Assembly (NCBI GenBank): GCA_002842095.1
Contig: PHCB01000008.1
Location: forward strand, 316,995-369,652
Reading direction: 5' to 3'
Length of the DNA stretch: 52,658 bases
Origin: a candidate division BRC1 bacterium HGW-BRC1-1
GTDB lineage: Bacteria; Sumerlaeota; Sumerlaeia; Sumerlaeales; Sumerlaeaceae
Shown: piece by piece, positions 1-8,066 of the stretch
Position numbering within the stretch: position 1 is the stretch's first letter
How the letters are laid out: the number at the start of each line of letters is the position of its first letter
Made by a program: the position numbers and the translations under genes
The notes under the pieces: generated by a model
Told to the model about the DNA's origin: nothing
Seen by the model: the letters and a program-made list of their open reading frames with translations, nothing else
Databases searched by the model: none

Positions 1-1
1 C

Positions 2-652
2 ATTTCTACGCCCGCCGTGGCCATGGGGTCTGCCCGGCGGGAGATTTCTCGCATGGGCCGATTCGTGGAAGAAATGCTGCGTGCGGCCCGCGCTGGTCTG
101 ATGGAAAAAGACTCGTCGTCGGTCTCGACGATTCACAAGCGCGACAACAAGGTGGACGCGCTCAATCGAAGCATCATGCGCTATCTCAACCAGATTGCCA
201 AGCAGGCCGAGGACACGCCGCAGGGCGAGACGATCATGGACCTCCTGCACATTATCAGCGACCTCGAGGCCATCGGCGATATCATCGACAAAAATCTCGT
301 GCCCCTCGCCGAGAAAATGATCGCCACCGATATGGAGTTTTCCAACGAAGGTGAGTCAGAACTCAACGACCTGTACTCGAAGGTGCAGGAACGACTTTCA
401 CAGATGCTTGTGTCTCTAACCACCGGCGACAGTGAAATCGCCGAGGTGATAATCGGTGGCTTCAGTCCGTTGCAGGCTGAAGGGAAACGTCTGCATACGC
501 GCCACCTTCGCCGGTTGCAGAACGATCAGCCGCAGTCATTGGAAACGAGCAGCGTGCACCTGGATGTGCTTCACTATCTCTTACGGATCGATTACCTGAT
601 TTTCAGCATCTGTCTGCACGTTGCGGGCCGGGCTGACGCAGTCGCAGAATAG
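2..652 (+). CDS. Na/phosphate cotransporter family protein, C-terminal PhoU-like part (5' end outside window)
   Basis: The reading frame is open from base 2, so the gene starts before the window; about 216 C-terminal residues are visible. They form the all-helical PhoU-like domain that follows the membrane part in NptA/YjbB-type sodium-dependent phosphate transporters. The stretch AxxEIxRMGxxVEEML near the start and the PhoU signature DLEAIGDIIDKNL support this. The family moves inorganic phosphate across the inner membrane, with the PhoU-like part cytoplasmic. The TAG stop lies 12 bases before the end of the convergent reductase gene, with no terminator between. A stand-alone PhoU is less likely because the frame continues off the edge and the linker resembles that of the transporter. 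Confidence 0.8.
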   Translation: MSTPAVAMGSARREISRMGRFVEEMLRAARAGLMEKDSSSVSTIHKRDNKVDALNRSIMRYLNQIAKQAEDTPQGETIMDLLHIISDLEAIGDIIDKNLVPLAEKMIATDMEFSNEGESELNDLYSKVQERLSQMLVSLTTGDSEIAEVIIGGFSPLQAEGKRLHTRHLRRLQNDQPQSLETSSVHLDVLHYLLRIDYLIFSICLHVAGRADAVAE

Positions 653-664
653 AGCACCGTTCGG

Positions 665-1558
665 CTATTTCGAGCCCCTGGCAACTCGACGGAGACCTTC
701 CTCAGCACTCATTGGATGATAATCCAAATCGCGGATGGCGCGTTCGACGCATAAACTGACATCCTTGGGGCGCGGCGTCGCACTTATAATGCCTGAAGGG
801 GATGGCTTCCCCACAATGTGATCCTGTGAAAGTCCAAACGCTTCCGCTGCCAATAGTCCGAATTCGTAGCGCGAGGTACGTTCGGCGCCAGACAAATGGT
901 AAATTCCCCACGCTTTGCGGATCAGGATGGCCATCAGCATCTCGCAAAGGTCATCCACGTGGACCGGACTGCGAAATTCGTCCGTATACAACGTGACTCC
1001 ACCCCGTCGTATTCCCGCCAGCATCCAATCGAGGAAACTGTGTCGTGTCGTTTCTCCCGCCGGGCCATAAATAAGGGAACTCCGGACAACGGTCCAGACG
1101 CCCGCGTAGTTGCGGACCGCTCTCTCGGCCTCGATCTTAGTAAAACCATAATGCATCAAGGGACCCGTTGCATCCTGTTCGCGGTACATGCCGCGCTCAC
1201 CGTCAAAAACAAGATCCGTCGAAATGAAAACAAAGTGGGGGAGAGGTGAGAGCATGCTGGCGGCCGCTAACAAATGCTGCGTTCCCTCAACATTTGTTCT
1301 CGTGGCAGACTCGGGGTTTATCTCACAATCGGTCGTGTTGGTCATCGCGCCGGCGTGAACGATCGCATGGGGCTTGAAATCTTTAACGGCCTCTATGCCC
1401 GCCTGCGGATCGGTGAAGTCCAACAGGGCCATGGTAGCCCCTGGCACCACGGTCGGATTGGCAAAATAACATCCAAGAACTTCATGGTCGCTTGCCACAG
1501 CGCAGCGGGTCAGATGCCATCCCAGATAGCCGGATGCTCCTGTGACCATAATCCTCAT
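665..1558 (-). CDS. RmlD-like NAD(P)-dependent sugar nucleotide reductase (extended SDR)
   Basis: This 297-residue protein belongs to the extended short-chain dehydrogenase family closest to RmlD, which reduces dTDP-4-keto-L-rhamnose in the cytoplasm. Visible are the Rossmann glycine motif TGASGYLG (residues 6-13), the STD segment (113-115) and the catalytic pair Y137/K141 in YGFTK. The length fits RmlD. No rmlA, rmlB or rmlC is adjacent, so the exact sugar substrate is inferred only; a general NAD-dependent epimerase/reductase is the alternative. Its ATG overlaps the stop of the upstream recombinase gene by 4 bases, so the two are probably translationally coupled. It is on the opposite strand to the nearby polysaccharide operon. 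Confidence 0.8.
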   Translation of the reverse strand: MRIMVTGASGYLGWHLTRCAVASDHEVLGCYFANPTVVPGATMALLDFTDPQAGIEAVKDFKPHAIVHAGAMTNTTDCEINPESATRTNVEGTQHLLAAASMLSPLPHFVFISTDLVFDGERGMYREQDATGPLMHYGFTKIEAERAVRNYAGVWTVVRSSLIYGPAGETTRHSFLDWMLAGIRRGGVTLYTDEFRSPVHVDDLCEMLMAILIRKAWGIYHLSGAERTSRYEFGLLAAEAFGLSQDHIVGKPSPSGIISATPRPKDVSLCVERAIRDLDYHPMSAEEGLRRVARGSK

Positions 1559-2475
1559 GGTTTGATCTCCGATGATTGAATTCCGTCGAGGGTATTAACC
1601 GCGGTGCGAAGTTTCGTCGTGTTGGTGTGGGTGTAAATCTGAGTACTGGTTATGCTTGCGTGGCCAAGGAGACTTCGAATCTCCAGAATATCGACGTCGT
1701 TTAAATGAAGCAGAGTTGCGAACGTGTGGCGAAGCTTGTGAGGGCTGATCCGGTCTTTGACCAAGCCAGCTTTTCGAACATACTTACACACGATATTGTG
1801 AATGGAGCGACCCGTCAACCTGCGTCCAAGGCGACTCAGGAAAACGGCATCCGGGTCTCCGGTGGCGGGGCGCACCTCCAACCACTTGTTCAATGTTTCG
1901 ACCACAAAGAGATTCATGGGGATCAACCGCTCTTTGCTCCCTTTGCCGGTTACCTTTACCGTGCGCCGTTCGAGATCGATGGATTTAAGATCGAGTCCCA
2001 CCAGCTCCTGGCGCCGCATGCCGGTAAACCCGAGGGTAACGAGAATTGCGTAATCGCGAGCACCCGCGACATTCGAAGTGTCGGGAGACGCGAGCAAGTT
2101 GCGCAATTCGCTTTCCACCAGGAAGATAGGCAACTTCTTGGGGAGTTTTGGATTATGAACGTACGTGGCCGGACTTGCCTCAATGTGTTTCATCTGAACG
2201 CAGTACTCGAAAAAAACCCGGATGGAAGCGATGGTGCGCGACAAAGTGGTGCTTTTGTAATTCCGGCGGCCCTGGAGAAATGCGAGATACTCCTTGATGG
2301 CTCCCGTCTCAACCCGACCCACAACGGGCTCGGTGCCCAAATGGCGAATCAGAAATTCTTTGAACTTCTGCAAATCGTACTGGTAGGCCGTGCGTGTGTC
2401 AGGCGAAAGATTGCGCTCGACCCTGAGGAACTGGTCGAACTCGTGCATGGTTGAGGAAAACAGTAACTGGGCCAT
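1555..2475 (-). CDS. Tyrosine recombinase, XerC/XerD family
   Basis: This is a 306-residue integrase of the usual Xer size. The N-terminal SAM-like core-binding domain covers roughly residues 8-95 (FLRVERNLSPDT is typical). The catalytic domain holds the complete tyrosine-recombinase set: R154 (TGMRRQEL), K178 (TGKGSKER), H246 and R249 (HKLRH), H272 (LLGHAS) and nucleophile Y281 (YTHT). Xer proteins resolve chromosome dimers at dif during division. No flanking att sites or phage genes are seen, so a housekeeping XerC/D role is more likely than a mobile-element integrase; which of the two it is cannot be decided here. The start is supported by a GGAGGGAG stretch about 10 bases upstream. It is cotranscribed with the reductase, with a 4-base overlap. 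Confidence 0.9.
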   Translation of the reverse strand: MAQLLFSSTMHEFDQFLRVERNLSPDTRTAYQYDLQKFKEFLIRHLGTEPVVGRVETGAIKEYLAFLQGRRNYKSTTLSRTIASIRVFFEYCVQMKHIEASPATYVHNPKLPKKLPIFLVESELRNLLASPDTSNVAGARDYAILVTLGFTGMRRQELVGLDLKSIDLERRTVKVTGKGSKERLIPMNLFVVETLNKWLEVRPATGDPDAVFLSRLGRRLTGRSIHNIVCKYVRKAGLVKDRISPHKLRHTFATLLHLNDVDILEIRSLLGHASITSTQIYTHTNTTKLRTAVNTLDGIQSSEIKP

Positions 2476-2669
2476 AGATGTGAATCTCCCTCCGCAGGGC
2501 GAACTGGAACGGTGAACAGTTTAACAAGTCGATGGAATCATGAAAGGCAAGGTCAGGCAATGCAAATGTGGACCCACGCGCCGCCCGACCATTGTCGCTA
2601 ATAGTTGATTGTATTGAAACCAACGCTAAACCCTCGGGCTGCGCGTTGATTGGATAATCTTTTTTTCTT

Positions 2670-3563
2670 GTGGGAGCAAATATCGTGGGTGAAGCGAAGT
2701 CCGTTTGTCCGGTTTGTCGCGGTACAATCTGGCAGCGGTGCAAAGAATTGGAAAAGATCGCTCGCCCCGTTGCAGGTCCGCACATTGTCCGTTGTGAAGG
2801 GTGTGGCTTGAGGCGTATTGACCCTATGCCCTCCCAAGACCAACTGCGTTCGATATACGAAGATGACCAGTTGAAGCATGCATATGCGGCCGAGGGCGGG
2901 GAAACCGTTTACGTGTCCGGTGACAATGATGTCTTACAGCATGTGAAGGATCGATTTGCTCTTCTCGAGCGATTAGCTGGCAAGCCCGGGCGAATTTTAG
3001 ACATTGGTGCCGCGCAAGGAGCTTTCCTCGCCCATGCACGCTCCAGAGGTTGGGAAGTTGCCGGCTTGGAATTTTCTGAAGAAGGACGCTCTCTTGCGAG
3101 CCAGCAATTTGGGCTGTCTCTTCAGGCAGTTCCCGTGGTGGACGCCGGCTTTGAGCCCGATACATTTGATGCCGTAAACATGAGCCATGTTTTAGAACAT
3201 GTACCGGACCTCGAGGCGACGCTCATGGAAATTCATCGAGTGTTACGGCCGGACGGGTTATTTTGTGTAGAGGTACCTAACGAGTTCGATGACCTGTTTG
3301 AGAAAACTCGCGAAGTTTTTCTTCGCAGATCGCGTGAACAATACGCCGTCCCCACCCCTCACACCTATTTTTTTACGCCCCAGACGCTTCCTCGGTTGTT
3401 GCGCAACTTTAGTTTCAAGACTGAGCATTTCGCAACCCCAAGGCGTAATGCCAGTGTGGCCAGTGCTTGGTTTTTAGGGAAGCAAGTCCGGTCTGCTATA
3501 TTCGGATTTGAGCGCCTGCTACAGAAGGGACCGCTCATTGAAGTCATCGCCAGGAAACTGTAG
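2670..3563 (+). CDS. Class I SAM-dependent methyltransferase with N-terminal zinc knuckle
   Basis: This 297-residue protein has two CxxC pairs at its start (C13/C16 and C42/C45), probably a structural zinc site. A class I methyltransferase fold follows, with motif I ILDIGAAQGAF (about 109-119) and the motif IV/post-I pattern FDAVNMSHVLEHV. It resembles the Methyltransf_23 proteins common in O-antigen and capsule clusters, which methylate a sugar or lipid-linked glycan. It opens a run of four co-directional genes (2670-6979) for surface polysaccharide. The start used is GTG; there is no strong ribosome-binding site and a second in-frame GTG lies five codons on. The exact acceptor is unknown. 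Confidence 0.8.
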   Translation: MGANIVGEAKSVCPVCRGTIWQRCKELEKIARPVAGPHIVRCEGCGLRRIDPMPSQDQLRSIYEDDQLKHAYAAEGGETVYVSGDNDVLQHVKDRFALLERLAGKPGRILDIGAAQGAFLAHARSRGWEVAGLEFSEEGRSLASQQFGLSLQAVPVVDAGFEPDTFDAVNMSHVLEHVPDLEATLMEIHRVLRPDGLFCVEVPNEFDDLFEKTREVFLRRSREQYAVPTPHTYFFTPQTLPRLLRNFSFKTEHFATPRRNASVASAWFLGKQVRSAIFGFERLLQKGPLIEVIARKL

Positions 3564-3582
3564 TTCGCCCACAAGCGATCCG

Positions 3583-4764
3583 GTGCAAAAAACCCTTCCC
3601 AGAGTATTGTTTTATTCTGCCCGCATGTGGTCCCTTCTCAATAATTCAGGAGAAGGTTTTGGTGGGGGTGAGACGGAAATGTGGACCATGATGCGTGGTC
3701 TGGCTGACAGGGGAGAGGTGTGTGTGAGCCTCCTGACTGCAGCCGATGTACCCGCCGAAACGGTCATTGAGAATATCCCCGTGGCAGGCATCCCCTCACC
3801 ACGCTTAACGGATCGTGATTCACGTCTGGTTCGCATTGCTGCGCTGATCAGCTATGCTTTTGGTATCGGGCGACGCATCCAGCAGTCGCGGGTGGATGTC
3901 ATTTTCATGAAACTTCCCTCATTTGAAATGTTTGCCGTTGCCGTGGCGGGATGGATATTGCGCAAACCGGTCGTCTTCCGGGGGGTCAGCAACTGGGAGA
4001 CCGATGAGAAGAATCTTGCTGAGCAGATTTTTCACGGGTCCAGGCTCAAGGTGCGTCTGTTTCGCTTTTGCTTGCGACGTTTCAACCGCGTGCTTTGTCA
4101 GACTCAACATCAGCGAAGCGAATTGAACCGGAATTTCGGCGTGGAGGCTGTACTTATTCCCAATGTGCACGCACTACCTGATGTCATTACATCCATTTCT
4201 GCCCGCCAAGGGGTGCTTTGGGTCGGTCGGGCACACCCGGGAAAACAGCCTCAAGCTTTCCTCCAATTGGCCGACGCCAACTGGGATGTCGCACACACAA
4301 TGATCATGGCACCGGCACCGGAGTATTCCGCGCTGTCAGCAGAAGTTGCCAATGCAGCGTCAATCCAGACCAACTTGCAGTTTCAGCCAGGGTTGCCATC
4401 CGGTGAAGTGTTGAAGCTTTATGAACTGACGCGGGTTCTCGCATTGACCTCGGAGGCGGAGGGGTTCTCCAACGTGGTTATCGAGGCGTTAAAAAATGGT
4501 GTACCGGTCGTTTCCCTTTTCTGGAATCCCGACGGACTGTTCTTGCCGATAGGGGAGAGCGACGTTAGCGACTGTGCCGCTGCTCCCGGTTTCGTGACCA
4601 ACGGATCCGTGGGGGTTGCCGCTCTGATGATGAAGCGTCTTAACCAAGATGACATATTCTGGAAGGCTTGCAGCGATATGGCTACGGATTATGTTAGAAA
4701 AACCCATTCGCCCGATGTGGTTCTGCCTCAGTATGAAGCACTCTTCGCCGGTGTAGCCCGATGA
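3583..4764 (+). CDS. GT4-family glycosyltransferase
   Basis: This is a GT-B fold glycosyltransferase of about 393 residues. The N-terminal half carries a glycine-rich loop (GEGFGGGETEM). The C-terminal half carries the nucleotide-sugar pattern of family 4, EAEGFSNVVIEAL, in which the EX7E glutamates contact the donor. It probably transfers a sugar during assembly of the lipid-linked glycan exported by the next gene's product. I chose the GTG at 3583, 19 bases after the methyltransferase stop. An in-frame TTG at 3508 would extend it by 25 residues but overlap the methyltransferase by 56 bases. It overlaps the flippase gene by 4 bases (ATGA), indicating coupling. Confidence 0.85.
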   Translation: MQKTLPRVLFYSARMWSLLNNSGEGFGGGETEMWTMMRGLADRGEVCVSLLTAADVPAETVIENIPVAGIPSPRLTDRDSRLVRIAALISYAFGIGRRIQQSRVDVIFMKLPSFEMFAVAVAGWILRKPVVFRGVSNWETDEKNLAEQIFHGSRLKVRLFRFCLRRFNRVLCQTQHQRSELNRNFGVEAVLIPNVHALPDVITSISARQGVLWVGRAHPGKQPQAFLQLADANWDVAHTMIMAPAPEYSALSAEVANAASIQTNLQFQPGLPSGEVLKLYELTRVLALTSEAEGFSNVVIEALKNGVPVVSLFWNPDGLFLPIGESDVSDCAAAPGFVTNGSVGVAALMMKRLNQDDIFWKACSDMATDYVRKTHSPDVVLPQYEALFAGVAR

Positions 4765-6068
4765 TCCAAGACTTGAAGGTGCGCATTAAAGGTCTAATGT
4801 CCTCAGCGCTCGGCTATTCTGTCGGCGAAGGCACTACCCGCTTCTTTAAGCACCTGAGTTGGATTGGTGCATGTTTCTTCCTGAGCAAAATCGTCGGTAG
4901 TGTTGCGACGGCCTTGGCCGCCCGTTGGCTGGGTAAGACCGCCTTCGGTCAAGCCTCACTCGCTGTGGGAAGCGCCGGCCAGATCTTCTACCTGATCATG
5001 CTGTTTGGGATGCACCTCTCCATCATTCGCTATGTATCGGGTAATAAGCGCAACCCCGGCTCCATCGTGGGACTGGCATTAACCGTAACAACCATTATGA
5101 GCCTGATTGTTTCGGGCGTTGTATTTGTATTCCCTCAGTTCATCAGCCGCATCATGGGTGTCAGTCCCGATATTATATGGTATGGACTCCGCTTCGCTGT
5201 GGTTTTCATTATCTATACTATGTTCACTTTTTTGCTGCAGGCGGTGAACGATTTTCGCGCCCGCGGCATCGTGGAATTAATGTTTTCAATAGTCCTTCTG
5301 CCTGCATTCCTGCTGGGCTTTTGGGTGGCCCCAGGCCGGTTTGAATCCTGGGTTGTGGCTTACATTTCAGCCTATGCCCTTCCGAGTATGCTGCTGGTGG
5401 GATACGCTCTGCGGAAAGTATCGCCTGTCAATCTCTCGGTTACCCCCAACCAAACCCGCGACGTGTTGAACTATGGGTTTCTGAACACCATTGGCTCCGT
5501 CGGCTACGCGGTCATTTTTGCCATCCAGCCTCTCCAGATTAATAACATGCTTTCCGAAGATGACGTGGGGATTTACCGTGTTTACATGATGGGCACCGTG
5601 GGCATCTCGATGTTTGCGACCAATGTACTGCAGGCGGTCTTTTTTCCAAAGGCTTCTGCCTCCACAAACCGACTTGGGATTTGGCACTCTTTAATGGGGG
5701 TCTGGCGATGGGCCGCACCAGTCGTATTCCTCGGGTTTATCGCGATGGGTGCTGCTATTGTTATGGTGTCTGGCGTCAAGGAATACGGCTTTCGGCTTCC
5801 TCTGCTCCTGATGTTTTCCGCCGCCGCCACCCTTATGTCGATCCAAGCGTCGGTGGGCATGCTGATCACCGCGCAGGGAGTTCGCGGAGCGCGTTACGGT
5901 CTGCTCCTTTCGGCGATTACAGCTGCAACAAATCTGATCGGCACGAAGTTTCTTGTTCAAGAATACGCGTTGGTGGGTGCTGCCGCAGCCCTCGTTTTAA
6001 CGTATACCGTTGCGATGGCCGGCACGGTATTGCTTCGATTTGTTTTAAATGAGAAGTCCACAGAATAA
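4761..6068 (+). CDS. Polysaccharide flippase, Wzx/MATE-like (MOP superfamily)
   Basis: This 435-residue, strongly hydrophobic protein has about 12 predicted membrane spans. After a short cytoplasmic N-terminus (to about residue 30) the first span begins at WIGACFFLSKIVGS. The length and the spacing of spans fit polysaccharide biosynthesis proteins of the Wzx/RfbX type, which flip undecaprenyl-linked oligosaccharides across the inner membrane. Its position between a glycosyltransferase and methyltransferases supports this role. Its ATG overlaps the previous stop by 4 bases. No Wzy polymerase or Wzz is visible in the window, so whether the product is polymerised is unknown. Confidence 0.85.
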   Translation: MIQDLKVRIKGLMSSALGYSVGEGTTRFFKHLSWIGACFFLSKIVGSVATALAARWLGKTAFGQASLAVGSAGQIFYLIMLFGMHLSIIRYVSGNKRNPGSIVGLALTVTTIMSLIVSGVVFVFPQFISRIMGVSPDIIWYGLRFAVVFIIYTMFTFLLQAVNDFRARGIVELMFSIVLLPAFLLGFWVAPGRFESWVVAYISAYALPSMLLVGYALRKVSPVNLSVTPNQTRDVLNYGFLNTIGSVGYAVIFAIQPLQINNMLSEDDVGIYRVYMMGTVGISMFATNVLQAVFFPKASASTNRLGIWHSLMGVWRWAAPVVFLGFIAMGAAIVMVSGVKEYGFRLPLLLMFSAAATLMSIQASVGMLITAQGVRGARYGLLLSAITAATNLIGTKFLVQEYALVGAAAALVLTYTVAMAGTVLLRFVLNEKSTE

Positions 6069-6112
6069 GTGCCTGACAATTCAAACTATTACTTCAAGGA
6101 TCGATCTGTAAG

Positions 6113-6979
6113 ATGAGCTTTAACAAAGAAACAGCAAGCACCAACTTCGACAAAGAAGTAACAGCAGGGGAGCGGTTTCAGTTTGGCGACAACTGGCGCG
6201 CTTTCCTGGATGTGCTTGACGATAGGCGCATTCAAACCGCTGTGGATTCCGTCAAAGGCCTGCTTCAAGTGACGACTCTGGAAGGCAGGACGTTGCTCGA
6301 TGTGGGGTCGGGGAGTGGACTCTTTTCCCTCGCCGCAAGGCGCCTCGGGGCGCGGGTTGTTTCCATGGACTTCGACCCCTCGTCGGTTGGATGCACGGCA
6401 GAATTGCGGCGTAGATACGACGGCGACTCCCCCGCAGATGAATGGCAGGTGCTTCAAGGCTCGGCTCTCGACGCAGAATTCATGGCCTCGCTGGGGCAAT
6501 TCGACATCGTGTATAGCTGGGGTGTGTTGCATCACACGGGTGATATGTGGCGTGCATTGGCCACGGTGGAGGCCAACGTGAAGTCTGAGGGCCTGTTTGC
6601 CCTCGCCATTTATAACGACCAGGGACGCACGAGCGAGAACTGGAGACGCACCAAGGAGCGTTATTGTAAGGGGGGACCGGTGACCCGCAGGTTTCTTGAG
6701 GCAACCACCTGGCTTCAATTCTGGGGCTTGTCCTCTGTGGCGGATCTGGTGAAGCGTGGCGATTTCTTCAAGTCGTGGAACGATGCCGGGCGCGAGCGGG
6801 GGATGTCGGCCTGGCACGATCTGGTGGACTGGGTGGGCGGGTTACCCTTCGAGGTAGCCAAGCCCGAAGCGATCTTCGAGTTCTTCAAAACCCGGGGTTA
6901 CAATCTGGAGCGCCTGATCACCATGGGTGGCGGCATTGGCTGCAACCAGTTTCTGTTCGTGAAGAACCGTAAAGCGTAA
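6113..6979 (+). CDS. Class I SAM-dependent methyltransferase
   Basis: This 288-residue methyltransferase has motif I LLDVGSGSGLFSLAA (about residues 62-76), the acidic end of strand 2 (SMDFDPSS) and the motif FDIVYSWGVLHHTGDM. The family methylates small molecules or sugars; here the likely target is the glycan or lipid made by the operon, by context only. It is the last gene of the 2670-6979 run, 44 bases after the flippase. It is followed by an intrinsic terminator at 7015-7061. Its base composition matches its neighbours. Confidence 0.8.
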   Translation: MSFNKETASTNFDKEVTAGERFQFGDNWRAFLDVLDDRRIQTAVDSVKGLLQVTTLEGRTLLDVGSGSGLFSLAARRLGARVVSMDFDPSSVGCTAELRRRYDGDSPADEWQVLQGSALDAEFMASLGQFDIVYSWGVLHHTGDMWRALATVEANVKSEGLFALAIYNDQGRTSENWRRTKERYCKGGPVTRRFLEATTWLQFWGLSSVADLVKRGDFFKSWNDAGRERGMSAWHDLVDWVGGLPFEVAKPEAIFEFFKTRGYNLERLITMGGGIGCNQFLFVKNRKA

Positions 6980-7014
6980 GGCTGCCACGACATCTGATGC
7001 CTTGCTGAAGGGCG

Positions 7015-7061
7015 CAAGGGGGCTGCCTGAGCCGGTAAACCTACTCCCCCCTTGTGTTTTT
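7015..7061 (+). terminator. Intrinsic terminator of the polysaccharide operon
   Basis: CAAGGGGG (7015-7022) pairs perfectly with CCCCCTTG (7047-7054) and is followed at once by TGTTTTT. The 24-base loop can form a small inner stem. It starts 35 bases after the stop of the last operon gene and is in the right orientation for it. Confidence 0.75.
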
Positions 7062-7071
7062 GCCATTTCTT

Positions 7072-7103
7072 CAACTTCCTTAAATGCTAATTTAAGGAAG
7101 TTG
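7072..7103. repeat. Perfect 14-bp inverted repeat with 4-base loop
   Basis: The arms at 7072-7085 and 7090-7103 are exact reverse complements (they start CAACTTCC and end GGAAGTTG), with loop GCTA. It is AT-rich and has no T-run, unlike the GC-rich terminator just before it. It lies between the convergent genes ending at 6979 and 7221. Confidence 0.85.
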
Positions 7104-7145
7104 CTGGAATCCCACAAGCACATCAGGGTTGGGGGAGAAGGTTGG

Positions 7146-7186
7146 GTCGGTATACTTCCTTAAACTCTGACGTAAGTATAGCCGAC
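7146..7186. repeat. Second hairpin sharing the ACTTCCTTAAA word
   Basis: GTCGG-TATACTT (7146-7157) pairs with AAGTATA-G-CCGAC (7174-7186), 12 base pairs with one bulged base. Its left side contains ACTTCCTTAAA (7154-7164), the same 11-base word as in the 7072-7103 repeat. It could be a terminator or processing signal for the minus-strand permease, or part of a dispersed repeat. Confidence 0.65.
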
Positions 7187-7220
7187 GGGCTGTTTATATG
7201 GGTTGGTTACTGGTGTGCAT

Positions 7221-7982
7221 TCAATTGCGCATGAAAAATAGAGCCGTCATGACGGTCCCAACCGCCACGATCCCACCACGCAAAATATGGGGCGGGATTC
7301 TGCGCGCAATCCGAGCCCCCCAATAACCTCCCGCTGTGGCTGCGACCATCATCAACAGCGAGTGAGGCCACCACACGACGCCTCCCGCAGCATAAACGAG
7401 GACTGCCATGGCCGTGAGCAGGGCAGAGACCAGGTTCTTGAGCCCATTCATGGCGTTCAGGTTGGTCTGACCCAACAATCCGAACCACGCCAGCAGCATG
7501 ATGCCCAGACCACCGTTGAAATAACCGCCATAAGCTGTCACCGCCATGGTGCCCAGGACGGATTTAGGGGAGTAACCCGCTCCTTCGCCACCACTCCCCC
7601 TCCTTCGAGTTAGCCAGGGCCCCATCGCAAACATGATGGTGGATGCCGCCATCAGCCATGGAACGATCCGGCCGAAGGCAACGTCTCCTGTCATCAAAAG
7701 CAGGGCGGCACCGGTACCGCCTCCCAGGATGCTCAGGACTGCCAACGAGCGAAGATTCATTCCAGGTGGGGCCTTCATGTCCACCCGGAAGCCCAATGCA
7801 GCAGAAATATATCCGGGCAGAAGGGCCACGGTGCCGGTCGCATTAGCTACCACAGGTGGAACCCCCGTGAAAATCAATGCGGGTAGCGTGAGAAAGCTGC
7901 CGCCCCCCGCCACGGCGTTCAGCGCACCGGCAACGAAAGCTGCTCCAAGCAGAAGGATCAGGCTGGCGGGATCAGTCGGCAT
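7221..7982 (-). CDS. TSUP family (TauE/SafE) membrane permease
   Basis: This 253-residue inner-membrane protein has about eight spans in two related halves. The family hallmark is near the N-terminus: AGALNAVAGGGSFLTLPAL, followed by a GTV loop. A second copy of the half-motif appears around residue 150 (GGYFNGGLGIMLL). TSUP proteins move sulfite, sulfoacetate or related organosulfur anions; nothing nearby identifies the substrate. It begins 78 bases after the end of the upstream secreted-protein gene on the same strand and may be cotranscribed with it. Confidence 0.85.
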   Translation of the reverse strand: MPTDPASLILLLGAAFVAGALNAVAGGGSFLTLPALIFTGVPPVVANATGTVALLPGYISAALGFRVDMKAPPGMNLRSLAVLSILGGGTGAALLLMTGDVAFGRIVPWLMAASTIMFAMGPWLTRRRGSGGEGAGYSPKSVLGTMAVTAYGGYFNGGLGIMLLAWFGLLGQTNLNAMNGLKNLVSALLTAMAVLVYAAGGVVWWPHSLLMMVAATAGGYWGARIARRIPPHILRGGIVAVGTVMTALFFMRN

Positions 7983-8045
7983 GTCTCGTCGGGTTGACTC
8001 CCACCTTGAATTTGGAACGGTCGTCTAACGTCAGACCTGCGACTC

Positions 8046-8066
8046 CCCTGCCGCATTCGGTCAGGG
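8046..8066 (-). other. Hairpin at the 3' end of the propeller-like gene
   Basis: CCCTGCCG pairs with CGG-T-CAGGG (8 pairs, one bulge) around the TGA stop of the upstream gene. There is no T-run, so it is at best a weak terminator or an mRNA 3' stabiliser. Confidence 0.35.

Noticed and set aside
1705-2454. Open plus-strand frame of 249 codons
   Set aside because: It lies entirely antisense to the recombinase, whose catalytic motifs are complete, and shows no recognisable protein features.
1555-2475. Recombinase as integrase of a mobile element
   Set aside because: No direct repeats, att-like tRNA or phage/plasmid genes nearby; Xer-type length and sequence fit a housekeeping role.
6089-6817. 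Open minus-strand frame of 242 codons
   Set aside because: Antisense to the methyltransferase at 6113-6979; composition is His/Pro/Arg-rich as expected for a shadow frame.
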